11,917 bases of DNA from Nitrospira sp. Its GTDB lineage: Bacteria; Nitrospirota; Nitrospiria; Nitrospirales; Nitrospiraceae. Below are positions 1-7,060 of this stretch, in pieces. The notes under the pieces were generated by a model. It did no database searches and was not told the origin of the DNA. It saw only the letters and a list, made by a program, of their open reading frames with translations. The stretch spans positions 7,310 through 19,226 of the forward strand of contig JABMDH010000034.1 in the NCBI GenBank assembly GCA_015904075.1, read 5' to 3'. Position 1 is the first letter of the stretch; every line of letters begins with the position of its first letter. The translations under genes and the position numbers were made by a program.

Positions 1-881
1 TCATTGACGAGAACCCCTTCGTTTTCGGGCATGCCAAATTTCTTGGCCAATTCAGGCGTCATCGGTTGAATGCCGACACCGAGCCATCCCCGCATCACTT
101 TGCCCTTTGCCAGGAGTTGCTCGATAACCTGCTTGGCCATATTTGAGGGAATGGCGAAGCCAATGCCTTGGGCAAAATTGATGATGGCCGTATTAATCCC
201 GATCACTTCGCCGTGGAGATTGAACAGCGGTCCGCCGGAATTGCCGGGATTAATTGACGCATCGGTCTGAATAAAGTTTTCGTATCGTGATAGGTTCATG
301 TTTTCCCGTCCGATGCCGCTGACGACTCCGAGCGTGACCGTGCGGTCGAGCCCAAAGGGATTTCCCACTGCAAGGACCCATTGCCCTACTTTCACAGAAG
401 TCGAGTCGCCAAAATGAGCAGCAGGGAGCGGCTGGTTTGTCGTCACTTTGAGAAGAGCCAGATCGGTATCCGGATCTTTGCCCACCACGGTCGCCACTAA
501 TTTAGTCTTATCGGAAAACCGGACTTCGATCTCGTTTGCATCGCCGATGACGTGATTGTTCGTGATGATGTATCCGTTGCTGTCGATAATCAGGCCAGAG
601 CCTGATCCTGAGGCATTCGGCGTGCGTTCTCCAGATCCTTCACGAGACCGGCCGGTATTTGGAAGAGGAAACAGATTCACAACGGATGGCTTGGCCTGTT
701 CAGCCAGGTCGGTAATCACAGACTGAATTTCTTCAAGAAGACGAATGCCTGGTGGCTCTGCGCGGACGGCAGCTGTCTTCGAATCTGCTCGAACAAGCTC
801 TGGATATACCAGTGCGGGAAGCAGCAGGAGAAGGAGCAGGACTACCTGCCGATTATTATGAGCAACGTGTCTCGTGAACAT
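1..881 (-). CDS. HtrA/DegP-type periplasmic serine protease, 3' end cut by window edge
   Basis: This is a trypsin-like (S1C) serine endopeptidase expected to degrade or refold damaged envelope proteins. About 293 residues are visible from an ATG at 881. The N-terminus has a basic segment and a leucine-rich hydrophobic stretch at residues 13-26, ending near VRADS, which looks like a signal peptide or anchor. The catalytic triad is complete: His110 in TNNHVI, Asp140 in DTDLALLKV and Ser215 in NPGNSGGPL. A PDZ domain begins around residue 265 (RGWLGVGIQPMTPELAKKFG) and is cut by the left edge, so the number of PDZ domains is unknown. The start has no obvious Shine-Dalgarno sequence, but it gives a good export signal. 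It lies 45 bp downstream of the RCK_C gene on the same strand, so co-transcription is likely. DegP, DegQ and DegS-like roles cannot be told apart here. Confidence 0.95.
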   Translation of the reverse strand, partial: MFTRHVAHNNRQVVLLLLLLLPALVYPELVRADSKTAAVRAEPPGIRLLEEIQSVITDLAEQAKPSVVNLFPLPNTGRSREGSGERTPNASGSGSGLIIDSNGYIITNNHVIGDANEIEVRFSDKTKLVATVVGKDPDTDLALLKVTTNQPLPAAHFGDSTSVKVGQWVLAVGNPFGLDRTVTLGVVSGIGRENMNLSRYENFIQTDASINPGNSGGPLFNLHGEVIGINTAIINFAQGIGFAIPSNMAKQVIEQLLAKGKVMRGWLGVGIQPMTPELAKKFGMPENEGVLVN

Positions 882-926
882 GAGGAAGAACCATATGTTC
901 AAGAATGCGCGTCACTGCGCTTCAGT

Positions 927-1565
927 CTACGCGGATTTAGTTGTCGTCGTGTTGAGTGTGCGTTGGCTGGTAAACCATAGTGCCAGCCGATCTAACTCGG
1001 ATTCTATTCCAATTAAGACGACGATATCATCGGTCCGGAAGATCAGTCCCTCGGACGGAGCGAGAAGGAATGGTCCGCGTAAGACGGATGCAATGTGGAC
1101 CGAGGACGATCGAGGCATGGCACCGATTGCTTGGCCAACGGCAGCGGCGTGCCTGGTAATTGTGAGTCGCTCAATCTTGGCTGATCGAACCAGCAAGTCG
1201 TGCTGCAGCTTAAGAAAGTCCTCATGGATCGCTTCAAGTTTAAGCTCGCGAATTTGTGCGTCAATTTGTGTTAATGACTGCTTCAGCTCCTGTACCCTGG
1301 CCACCGCGTGTGACACGGTCGTGTCCATTGCTGAATCATGCTGGTGCGGATGTGAGAGCGGGTGACCGACGTGGTCGACAATCTGTCGGCCGACCTCTGC
1401 GGTGAGCTCATCGATTCGTTGAAGTATTCCCGACGCGTGCCAGTGAAGGCGAATGATCTGTGTTTTGCGATTTACGCGCTCTGAAATCGAGAGGAGGATT
1501 TCGTACAGCGCGCTGCCAGTGATCGACAGTTCCTTATGAAGGCGGCCGAAGAATTCAAGACTCAT
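927..1565 (-). CDS. TrkA-C (RCK_C) domain protein, KhtT-like regulatory protein candidate
   Basis: This 212-residue soluble protein has two parts. Residues 1-130 are predicted helical and probably coiled coil, with many charged heptad-like stretches (e.g. VARVQELKQSLTQIDAQIRE) and a His-rich patch, HPLSHPHQHD, near residue 70. Residues about 133-203 match the RCK_C/TrkA-C fold: a VGQAIGAM turn, a VLRGPFLLAPSEGLIFRTDD segment and the terminal IVVLIGIESELDRL strand-helix. RCK_C domains bind small ligands and regulate K+ channels or cation/H+ antiporters. No Rossmann RCK_N domain and no membrane segment are present. KhtT, the regulator of the KhtU antiporter, has a comparable small size, but no antiporter gene is in this window. 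The ATG at 1565 has no clear ribosome-binding site. The domain call is fairly sure; the partner and ligand are unknown. Confidence 0.75.
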   Translation of the reverse strand: MSLEFFGRLHKELSITGSALYEILLSISERVNRKTQIIRLHWHASGILQRIDELTAEVGRQIVDHVGHPLSHPHQHDSAMDTTVSHAVARVQELKQSLTQIDAQIRELKLEAIHEDFLKLQHDLLVRSAKIERLTITRHAAAVGQAIGAMPRSSSVHIASVLRGPFLLAPSEGLIFRTDDIVVLIGIESELDRLALWFTSQRTLNTTTTKSA

Positions 1566-1753
1566 GGTCCGATAAGATAGATTATGTCAACTTATGGATT
1601 TGCCCTGCCTTCGTATGAAGGCGTCCACTCTAATCGTATTCACCACGTACCATACCAGATTGCCGTATCGACTTCATCGTATAACTGAGTTGGTTTTCAT
1701 AAGAGCAAAGAAGTTTGCATTCATTCCGTGCTGCTCGTAGAATTCACAGCTGT
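1566..1753. promoter_or_regulatory. Divergent intergenic region between the RCK_C gene and ttuA
   Basis: This 188-bp spacer must hold the promoters for two divergent gene pairs. Only weak sigma-70-like elements are visible. A TTGCCG at about 1661 and a TATAAC at about 1680 point toward ttuA, but the spacer between them is only about 14 bp. A TTGACA on the minus strand lies too close to the RCK_C start to serve as a normal -35 element. No convincing operator or hairpin was seen. Confidence 0.3.
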
Positions 1754-2698
1754 ATGAACTGTACAAAATGCAAAACAAAAGCAGTCATGAAGTTGCCACG
1801 GCACAATGCCGCCTTTTGCAAGCCATGTTTCAATTATTTTGTCCATGATCAAGTCGCGAAGGCGATCAAGTCGCAAGCGATGTTTGGTCCAGACGATCGC
1901 ATTCTTGTGGCCGTCTCGGGCGGCAAAGATAGCCTGGCGCTCTGGCATATTCTCCTAACCCTGGGTTACCGCGCAGACGCGTTATATGTACATCTGGGTA
2001 TTGCAGGCTATTCAGAGCGATCGCATGACAAAGTTCAATGTTATGCGAAGATGATTGCGACGCCACTGGGCGCCACACTGCACACGCATACCGTTGAACA
2101 GGAAGCGGGCGCCGGGATTAAAGAATTGGCCCAGCTGGTCCATCGCCCTACCTGTTCGACGTGCGGCACAATCAAACGCTACCAGTTTAACCGGGCAGCG
2201 ATTGAAAAAGAGTACGATGTCATGGCCACCGGCCATAATCTCGATGACGAAGCCGCCCGCCTTCTTGGTAATGTGCTGCATTGGCAAGAGGAGTATCTGG
2301 AAAAACAGGGCCCCAGTTTGCCCGCTTCCGTAGAAGGTTTTGCCAAGAAGGTGAAACCACTCTATCGATTGACGGAACGTGAGCTCGCTGCCTATTGTGT
2401 CTTAAATAAAATCGATTATATCGTGGATGAATGTCCAATGGCTCAAGGGGCAAGGACGCTTCTGTATAAGGAGGTCTTGAATAGACTGGAGACGGAATCC
2501 CCCGGCACGAAGCAATATTTCTATTGGGGGTTTCTGGAGAAGCAGCGTAAACAAGGTGCGACTTCTGCGCCGACGACAATGGCTGAAAAAGACCAGACGA
2601 TATTGCACCCTTGTATGTCATGTGGTCAGCCGACGACTGCCGAAAGTTGTTCGTACTGCAAGCTCATGGCGCGGGCGAAAAGCGCGGTCCCGCACTGA
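1754..2698 (+). CDS. ttuA: TtuA/Ncs6-family tRNA 2-thiolation protein (PP-loop, Fe-S)
   Basis: This family adenylates a tRNA uridine and replaces its 2-oxygen with sulfur, taking sulfur from a ubiquitin-like carrier. From the ATG at 1754 the protein has 314 residues. An N-terminal zinc site is formed by Cys3, Cys6, Cys22 and Cys25. The PP-loop ATP motif SGGKDS is at 55-60. Cys134 and Cys137 (TCSTCGTIKR) with Cys227 (DECPM) match the three ligands of the TtuA [4Fe-4S] cluster. GHNLDDEA follows at 160-167, and a C-terminal zinc site is formed by Cys287, Cys290, Cys299 and Cys302. An in-frame TTG at 1715 would add 13 residues; I prefer the ATG because family members begin just before the first CxxC, although neither start has a strong ribosome-binding site. 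The dnaJ-like gene follows after 18 bp. No TtuB-type carrier is visible here. Confidence 0.88.
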   Translation: MNCTKCKTKAVMKLPRHNAAFCKPCFNYFVHDQVAKAIKSQAMFGPDDRILVAVSGGKDSLALWHILLTLGYRADALYVHLGIAGYSERSHDKVQCYAKMIATPLGATLHTHTVEQEAGAGIKELAQLVHRPTCSTCGTIKRYQFNRAAIEKEYDVMATGHNLDDEAARLLGNVLHWQEEYLEKQGPSLPASVEGFAKKVKPLYRLTERELAAYCVLNKIDYIVDECPMAQGARTLLYKEVLNRLETESPGTKQYFYWGFLEKQRKQGATSAPTTMAEKDQTILHPCMSCGQPTTAESCSYCKLMARAKSAVPH

Positions 2699-2716
2699 CA
2701 CGATACAGGCAAACGG

Positions 2717-3739
2717 ATGGCCTCTTCCTCACGCAACTATTACCAGGTTCTCGGCCTTTCACGGGAAGCCTCCGCCGACGACATTAAAAAAGCGTACCGG
2801 CGCCTTGCCCGTCAGTACCATCCCGATCTCCATGCGGGCACGAAAAAAGTCGAGATGGAACGGAAGTTTAAAGAACTCAATGAAGCACAGGAAGTGCTGT
2901 CCGATCCTGAGAAGCGGAAAAAGTACGATCAGTACGGTTCGCAATGGGAACAAACCGAGGCATTTGAGCAGGCGCGCCGGCAGACCGGGGGTGGATTCGG
3001 CGGCAGGGCCAGTACCGGGTATAGTACAGGAGACTTCTCAGATATTTTCGAGACTCTCTTTGGCGGTAACGCGCGCACCGGCGGTCCACGAGGACTTGCC
3101 GTGCACGGTGAGGATGTGGAAACCGACGTCGCGCTGTCGTTGCGGGAAGTGCTGTCCGGCGTGACGAAGCGGGTCTCCCTCATGGAGCCGGTGTCCTGTA
3201 GATCGTGTCGAGGAAGCGGATCGCCCAGGGGCCGTTCCTGCCAGGTCTGTCACGGATCAGGCACCAGCATGGAACCAACGACAATCGAAGTCAGAATTCC
3301 GGCCGGTGTGCTCGATGGGACGCGAGTGCGTGTGGGTGGGAAAGGTCAGCCTGGTAGCAACGGTGGAAAGCGCGGAGACCTCTACCTCCATGTCTCAATT
3401 AAAGAGGACAAAATATTTCGCCGGCAAGGCAGCGATCTCCATGCCACTCTCCCCGTCTGGCCCTGGGAAGCTGCTTTAGGGGCTGAAGTGATGGCGCCGA
3501 CGCTGGGGGAACCGGTGCGCGTCAAAATTCCAGCCGGAAGTCGAGCAGATAGCAAGTTGCGCCTCAAGGGAAAGGGCCTTCCGGCGGCGACCGGCACCCA
3601 CGGCGATCTATTTCTCACTCTTCAAATCGTGATGTCGTCTTCTCTGTCAAATGAGGAACGGTTGCTGTACGAGCAACTCGCTCGGCAGCCTCATCAGGAC
3701 CCGCGAGCTGAGTTGATCGTCAAAGCTCAACAAGACTAG
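2717..3739 (+). CDS. DnaJ/CbpA-like Hsp40 co-chaperone with a half-size zinc finger
   Basis: This 340-residue J-domain protein should stimulate the ATPase of an Hsp70 (DnaK) and deliver clients to it. The J domain spans residues 7-74, with the essential HPD at 35-37 and the helix IV end [10 protein letters not shown] Gly/Phe-rich linker (about 91-125) includes [13 protein letters not shown]. Two C-terminal beta domains follow, with [17 protein letters not shown] and [17 protein letters not shown] as the paired substrate-binding signatures. Between them only two CxxCxGSG motifs occur (Cys161, Cys164, Cys175 and Cys178), where canonical DnaJ has four, so only one zinc could be held. It is intermediate between type I DnaJ and zinc-free CbpA. 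It starts 18 bp after ttuA and is probably co-transcribed. The usual dnaK/grpE neighbours are absent, suggesting an accessory Hsp40. Confidence 0.92.
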   Translation: MASSSRNYYQVLGLSREASADDIKKAYRRLARQYHPDLHAGTKKVEMERKFKELNEAQEVLSDPEKRKKYDQYGSQWEQTEAFEQARRQTGGGFGGRASTGYSTGDFSDIFETLFGGNARTGGPRGLAVHGEDVETDVALSLREVLSGVTKRVSLMEPVSCRSCRGSGSPRGRSCQVCHGSGTSMEPTTIEVRIPAGVLDGTRVRVGGKGQPGSNGGKRGDLYLHVSIKEDKIFRRQGSDLHATLPVWPWEAALGAEVMAPTLGEPVRVKIPAGSRADSKLRLKGKGLPAATGTHGDLFLTLQIVMSSSLSNEERLLYEQLARQPHQDPRAELIVKAQQD

Positions 3740-3982
3740 CTCTGAAATATCACAGATCAGCGCGAGATACGGGCTCTGCAAATGTACTCGATAGCTGCCG
3801 CGTTTCGTCCCTTCCTCCCCCTCCCCTACGATTCGGTGCTTGGCGATTGCTTGCGTTGCCTCGGCCTGTATGGCAAGCTACAGCGCGTAAATGGCGAGCC
3901 GACCATGATTCATACGGCTGATGTTGGGTGTGCGCCATTTTCAGCCGTTCGAAAGCGGTGTTCTTAGAAAAAGGAGGAGTCT
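3740..3982. promoter_or_regulatory. Leader/promoter region of the Spy-like gene
   Basis: This 243-bp spacer has no convincing reading frame. It contains an 8-bp perfect inverted repeat, ACGGCTGA at 3914-3921 and TCAGCCGT at 3941-3948, separated by 19 bases. This could be a leader hairpin or a regulator-binding site. A weak -35/-10 pair (TTGCTT and TATGGC, about 16 bp apart) lies near 3850-3876. At its end is a near-perfect Shine-Dalgarno, AAGGAGG at 3971-3977, five bases before the next ATG. No clear terminator for the dnaJ-like gene was found. Confidence 0.35.
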
Positions 3983-4624
3983 ATGAAGCGAGTAACAAGG
4001 ACGACGGTGTCATGCGGTGTTGCAGCGATGTTGATGCTGGTCTTGGGGGGAACGAGTGTGTGGGCCAATGATCCCGGCTACGGCCATACCGGAGGCCATG
4101 GTGGACACGGCGGAATGGGCGATTACGGGAAAGGCATGATGCATAGCGGGACCGGCCATTTGATCCGGCACTTGCTCAAGCATGAAAAGGACATCGGGCT
4201 GACGGCGGACCAAGTAGCGAAACTGAAAGACTTCCAATTGAGTCTGGACAAGGTTCGTATCAAGGCAGAAGCTGAGATTCAAATTGCCGAGCGTGAGCTG
4301 AAGTCTCTCACGGATGACGATAAGTCGGATGTTGCTGCAATCGAAATGAAGCTGAAACAGAGCGAAGATCTACAGATACTGCTTCGCTTGACCGCGATCA
4401 AGATGCGGCGAGAGGTGATGGCGATGTTGACACCGGAGCAGCGTGAGAAGGAAAAGACCGAACACGACAAAGTGATGCATCAGCACAAGGGGGGGGATAT
4501 GGGGCACGGCAATCCACATGGCGGCGGCATGCCCCATGGCTCCAATCCTCATGGCAAGAACCCGCATGCGGGATATGGCGAGGTTGCACCACCTTCTCCA
4601 CCCAGCAACATGTCTGTGCAATAG
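3983..4624 (+). CDS. Secreted His/Gly-rich Spy/CpxP-like (LTxxQ) protein
   Basis: This 213-residue exported protein starts with a clear signal peptide: basic MKRVTR, a hydrophobic core around 12-22 and probable cleavage after SVWA at residue 28. The mature N-terminus is Gly/His-rich (HTGGHGGHGG and similar). The helical core, about 58-160, has the features of the Spy/CpxP/CnrX-type fold: a GLTADQVAKLKDF first motif, long charged amphipathic helices, and a second motif MLTPEQRE near residue 150. The C-terminal 40 or so residues are rich in His and Gly, with repeated NPHG/MPHG units that could bind transition metals. Family members act as periplasmic chaperones or metal-stress sensors; which applies here is not shown. 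The excellent ribosome-binding site fixes the start and suggests strong translation. It seems to be a stand-alone unit, 85 bp before ilvD. Confidence 0.8.
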   Translation: MKRVTRTTVSCGVAAMLMLVLGGTSVWANDPGYGHTGGHGGHGGMGDYGKGMMHSGTGHLIRHLLKHEKDIGLTADQVAKLKDFQLSLDKVRIKAEAEIQIAERELKSLTDDDKSDVAAIEMKLKQSEDLQILLRLTAIKMRREVMAMLTPEQREKEKTEHDKVMHQHKGGDMGHGNPHGGGMPHGSNPHGKNPHAGYGEVAPPSPPSNMSVQ

Positions 4625-4709
4625 CATTGCCGTCTTGCGGGCCGCATCGCATTCGCTTGTGTGCGTTGCGCACGACACGCACGAAAAGAAAGGACGAGTA
4701 GAATAGGCT

Positions 4710-7043
4710 ATGCCGAAAGACTTAATACTGAAGAGTCATGATCTGCTGGTTGGCCCGTCCCGGGCACCGGCCCGGGCAATGCTGAAAGCCGTGGGATTTA
4801 CTGACGATGATTTGTCCAAGCCTCTCGTCGGGGTGGCCAATACCTGGATCGAGGTCATGCCGTGCAACTACCACCTTCGCCGGCTATCGGAGCGGGTCAA
4901 AGCCGGGATTCGTGCTGCCGGTGGAACACCGATCGAGTACAACACGATCGCGGTTTCGGACGGCATTTCGATGGGGACTGAGGGCATGAAGGCCTCGCTC
5001 ATCAGCCGGGAAGTGATTGCCGACTCGATCGAGTTAGTCGCGCGCGGCCACTTGTTTGATGCAGTTGTCGCGCTGTCCGGCTGCGACAAGACGATTCCTG
5101 GCACAGTCATGGCGCTTGCCAGGTTAAATTTGCCATCTGTCATGCTCTACGGCGGTTCCATCATGCCGGGTAAGTTCCAAGGGCATGACGTCACGATTCA
5201 GGATGTCTTTGAAGCCGTCGGTAAACACGCATCCGGCCACATGACCAACGCTGAGCTGAAAGACCTCGAAGACCACGCCTGCCCTGGCCCCGGTGCCTGC
5301 GGCGGACAGTTTACGGCCAATACCATGGCAATTGCCTTCGAGTTTCTGGGCATTTCACCCATGGGGCGCAACGGCGTCCCTGCCATGGATCAGCAGAAGG
5401 ATAATGTCGCCTTCGAATGCGGGAAGATGGTCATGGAATTGATCAAACAGAACGTCCGGCCCAAGCAGATTATCACCCGCAAGTCGCTTGAGAATGCGAT
5501 TGCTGCGGTTGCAACAACGGGTGGATCGACCAATGCCGTGCTCCACCTTCTCGCAGTGGCGCGCGAAATGGGGATTAAACTGAACATCGACGATTTCGAC
5601 AAGATCAATCGCAAAGTCCCGTTGCTTGCCGATCTCAAGCCCGGGGGGCGGTTTACTGCCGCCGATCTCTACGCGGCTGGAGGGACAACACTGGTAGCGA
5701 AGCGCTTACTTGACGCAGGTATTCTTCACGGTAATCAGCCGACGGTAACAGGGCTGACCATCGGAGAAGAAGCGAAGAAAGCTATCGAGACACGAGAGCA
5801 GCAGGTGCTTCGTCCGTTATCGAGCCCGATCAAACCGACCGGCGGCATGGTCATCTTAAAGGGCAACCTCGCGCCGGAAGGTTGCGTGGTCAAGGTTGCC
5901 GGACATTCCATGATGAAATTCCAAGGTCCGGCAAGAGTCTACAATCGGGAAGAAGATGCGTTCAGCGCAGTCAAATCCGGGCAGATTAAGTCCGGCGATG
6001 TGGTGGTGATTCGGTATGAAGGTCCTTCGGGAGGGCCGGGCATGCGCGAGATGCTGGGAGTCACGGCTGCCATTGTCGGGGCAGGACTCGGCGATTCCGT
6101 AGCCCTGTTGACCGACGGGCGATTCTCCGGCGCAACACATGGCTTGATGGCCGGGCACGTTGCTCCGGAAGCGGTGAGAGGCGGCCCTATTGCAGCAATT
6201 AGAAACGGCGACCGGATTACCTTCGATATTGCCAAACGCCGGCTGGATGTGAATCTCACGCAGAAGGAAATTTCAGCCAGGCTCAAAAAGGTCAAGCAGC
6301 CGCTACCGCGGTTTACTGCCGCGGATCTTTATGCGGCTGGGGGGACAACCCTGGTTGCGAAGCGCTTACTTGACGCAGGCATTCTTCACGGTAATCAGCC
6401 GACGGTCACAGGGCTGACGATTGGAGAAGAAGCGACGAAAGCTATCGAGACGCGAGCCCAACAGGTGCTCCGTCCATTATCAAGTCCGATCAAGCCGACC
6501 GGTGGCATGGTCATTCTGAAGGGTAATCTTGCACCGGAGGGCTGCGTGGTCAAGGTTGCCGGACATTCCATGATGAAATTCCACGGCCCGGCAAAGGTCT
6601 ACGATCGAGAGGAAGATGCATTCGTTGCAGTCAAAGCCGGGCAGATTAAGGCTGGAGATGTGGTAGTGATTCGGTACGAAGGCCCTTCGGGAGGACCGGG
6701 TATGCGCGAGATGCTGGGAGTTACGGCTGCCATTGTCGGGGCAGGACTCGGCGATTCCGTCGCATTGTTAACCGATGGGCGATTCTCCGGCGCAACACAC
6801 GGCCTGATGGCCGGCCACGTTGCTCCGGAAGCGGTAAGAGGGGGCCCGATTGCGGCAATTAGAAACGGTGACCGGATTACCTTCGATATTGCGAAACGCC
6901 GGCTGGATGTGAATCTTACGCAAAAGGAAATTTCTGCCAGGCTCAAAAAGATCAAGCAGCCGCTACCTCGCTATACCTCCGGCGTGATGGCAAAATATGC
7001 GAGGCATGTCTCTTCCGCATCGGAAGGCGCCGTCACGAGCTGA
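4710..7043 (+). CDS. ilvD: Dihydroxy-acid dehydratase (IlvD) with tandemly duplicated C-terminal domain
   Basis: DHAD dehydrates 2,3-dihydroxy-isovalerate and 2,3-dihydroxy-3-methylvalerate to the keto acids that become valine and isoleucine. The N-terminal part has the three Fe-S cysteines at Cys52 (VMPCNYHL), Cys125 (SGCDKTIPG) and Cys197 (GPGACGGQFTANTM), plus Lys127, the lysine position carbamylated in this superfamily. Residues 314-533 hold the C-terminal region, with GHSMMKF, IRYEGPSGGPGMREM and TDGRFSGATHG (candidate base Ser473). Residues 534-753 repeat all of this, with the second serine at 693. The normal C-terminus (RYTSGVMAKYARHVSSASEGAVTS) follows. Removing one copy leaves 557 residues, the usual IlvD length. 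The frame is open throughout with no stop or frameshift. A modest AAAGGA lies about 15 bases before the ATG. Identity as IlvD is certain; activity of the duplicated form is unknown. Confidence 0.97.
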   Translation: MPKDLILKSHDLLVGPSRAPARAMLKAVGFTDDDLSKPLVGVANTWIEVMPCNYHLRRLSERVKAGIRAAGGTPIEYNTIAVSDGISMGTEGMKASLISREVIADSIELVARGHLFDAVVALSGCDKTIPGTVMALARLNLPSVMLYGGSIMPGKFQGHDVTIQDVFEAVGKHASGHMTNAELKDLEDHACPGPGACGGQFTANTMAIAFEFLGISPMGRNGVPAMDQQKDNVAFECGKMVMELIKQNVRPKQIITRKSLENAIAAVATTGGSTNAVLHLLAVAREMGIKLNIDDFDKINRKVPLLADLKPGGRFTAADLYAAGGTTLVAKRLLDAGILHGNQPTVTGLTIGEEAKKAIETREQQVLRPLSSPIKPTGGMVILKGNLAPEGCVVKVAGHSMMKFQGPARVYNREEDAFSAVKSGQIKSGDVVVIRYEGPSGGPGMREMLGVTAAIVGAGLGDSVALLTDGRFSGATHGLMAGHVAPEAVRGGPIAAIRNGDRITFDIAKRRLDVNLTQKEISARLKKVKQPLPRFTAADLYAAGGTTLVAKRLLDAGILHGNQPTVTGLTIGEEATKAIETRAQQVLRPLSSPIKPTGGMVILKGNLAPEGCVVKVAGHSMMKFHGPAKVYDREEDAFVAVKAGQIKAGDVVVIRYEGPSGGPGMREMLGVTAAIVGAGLGDSVALLTDGRFSGATHGLMAGHVAPEAVRGGPIAAIRNGDRITFDIAKRRLDVNLTQKEISARLKKIKQPLPRYTSGVMAKYARHVSSASEGAVTS
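5649..6308 (+). repeat. Direct tandem repeat copy 1 inside ilvD (660 bp)
   Basis: This is the first copy of an exact 660-bp unit, 220 codons starting at Arg314 (RFTAADLYAAGG) and ending LKKVKQPLP. Aligned at a 660-base offset without any gap, it differs from copy 2 at about 70 positions by eye count, or roughly 89% identity. Only nine residues differ: K/T, E/A, Q/H, R/K, N/D, S/V, S/A, S/A and V/I. It joins directly to the normal N-terminal part of the enzyme (LLADLKPGG). Confidence 0.95.
6309..6968 (+). repeat. Direct tandem repeat copy 2 inside ilvD (660 bp)
   Basis: The second copy covers residues 534-753 and runs into the natural C-terminus RYTSGVMAKYAR. It has no indel relative to copy 1, and most base differences are third-position synonymous changes. 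The bases at the copy 1/copy 2 junction (GCGGTTTAC around 6308-6316) resemble the sequence at the natural end of the unit (CTCGCTATAC at about 6967-6976), which encodes RYT where the junction encodes RFT. Confidence 0.95.
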
Positions 7044-7060
7044 TCCGGTATCGGTTATGG

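Noticed and set aside
874..1365. Plus-strand frame of 163 codons
   Set aside because: It lies opposite the RCK_C gene, has no recognisable domain and an unnatural Ser/Arg/Cys-rich composition; the minus-strand frame matches a real fold.
1715..1753. TTG start at 1715 for ttuA
   Set aside because: It adds 13 basic residues before the conserved MNCTKC beginning of the family and has no well-spaced ribosome-binding site; it cannot be fully excluded.
2556..3164. Plus-strand frame of 202 codons overlapping ttuA and the dnaJ-like gene
   Set aside because: It is Arg/Pro/Ser-rich, out of frame with both well-supported genes and without any family motif.
4640..4705. Hairpin GTGCG-TTG-CGCAC before ilvD as a terminator or attenuator
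   Set aside because: The stem is only five base pairs with no T tract and no leader peptide rich in branched-chain codons.
5939..6955. Two near-identical minus-strand frames of 118 codons opposite ilvD
   Set aside because: They are mirror shadows of the duplicated ilvD segment; their similarity only reflects the repeat.
5649..6968. Insertion sequence or mobile element as the cause of the repeat
   Set aside because: No transposase, terminal inverted repeats or target-site duplication; the repeat is purely ilvD coding sequence in frame.
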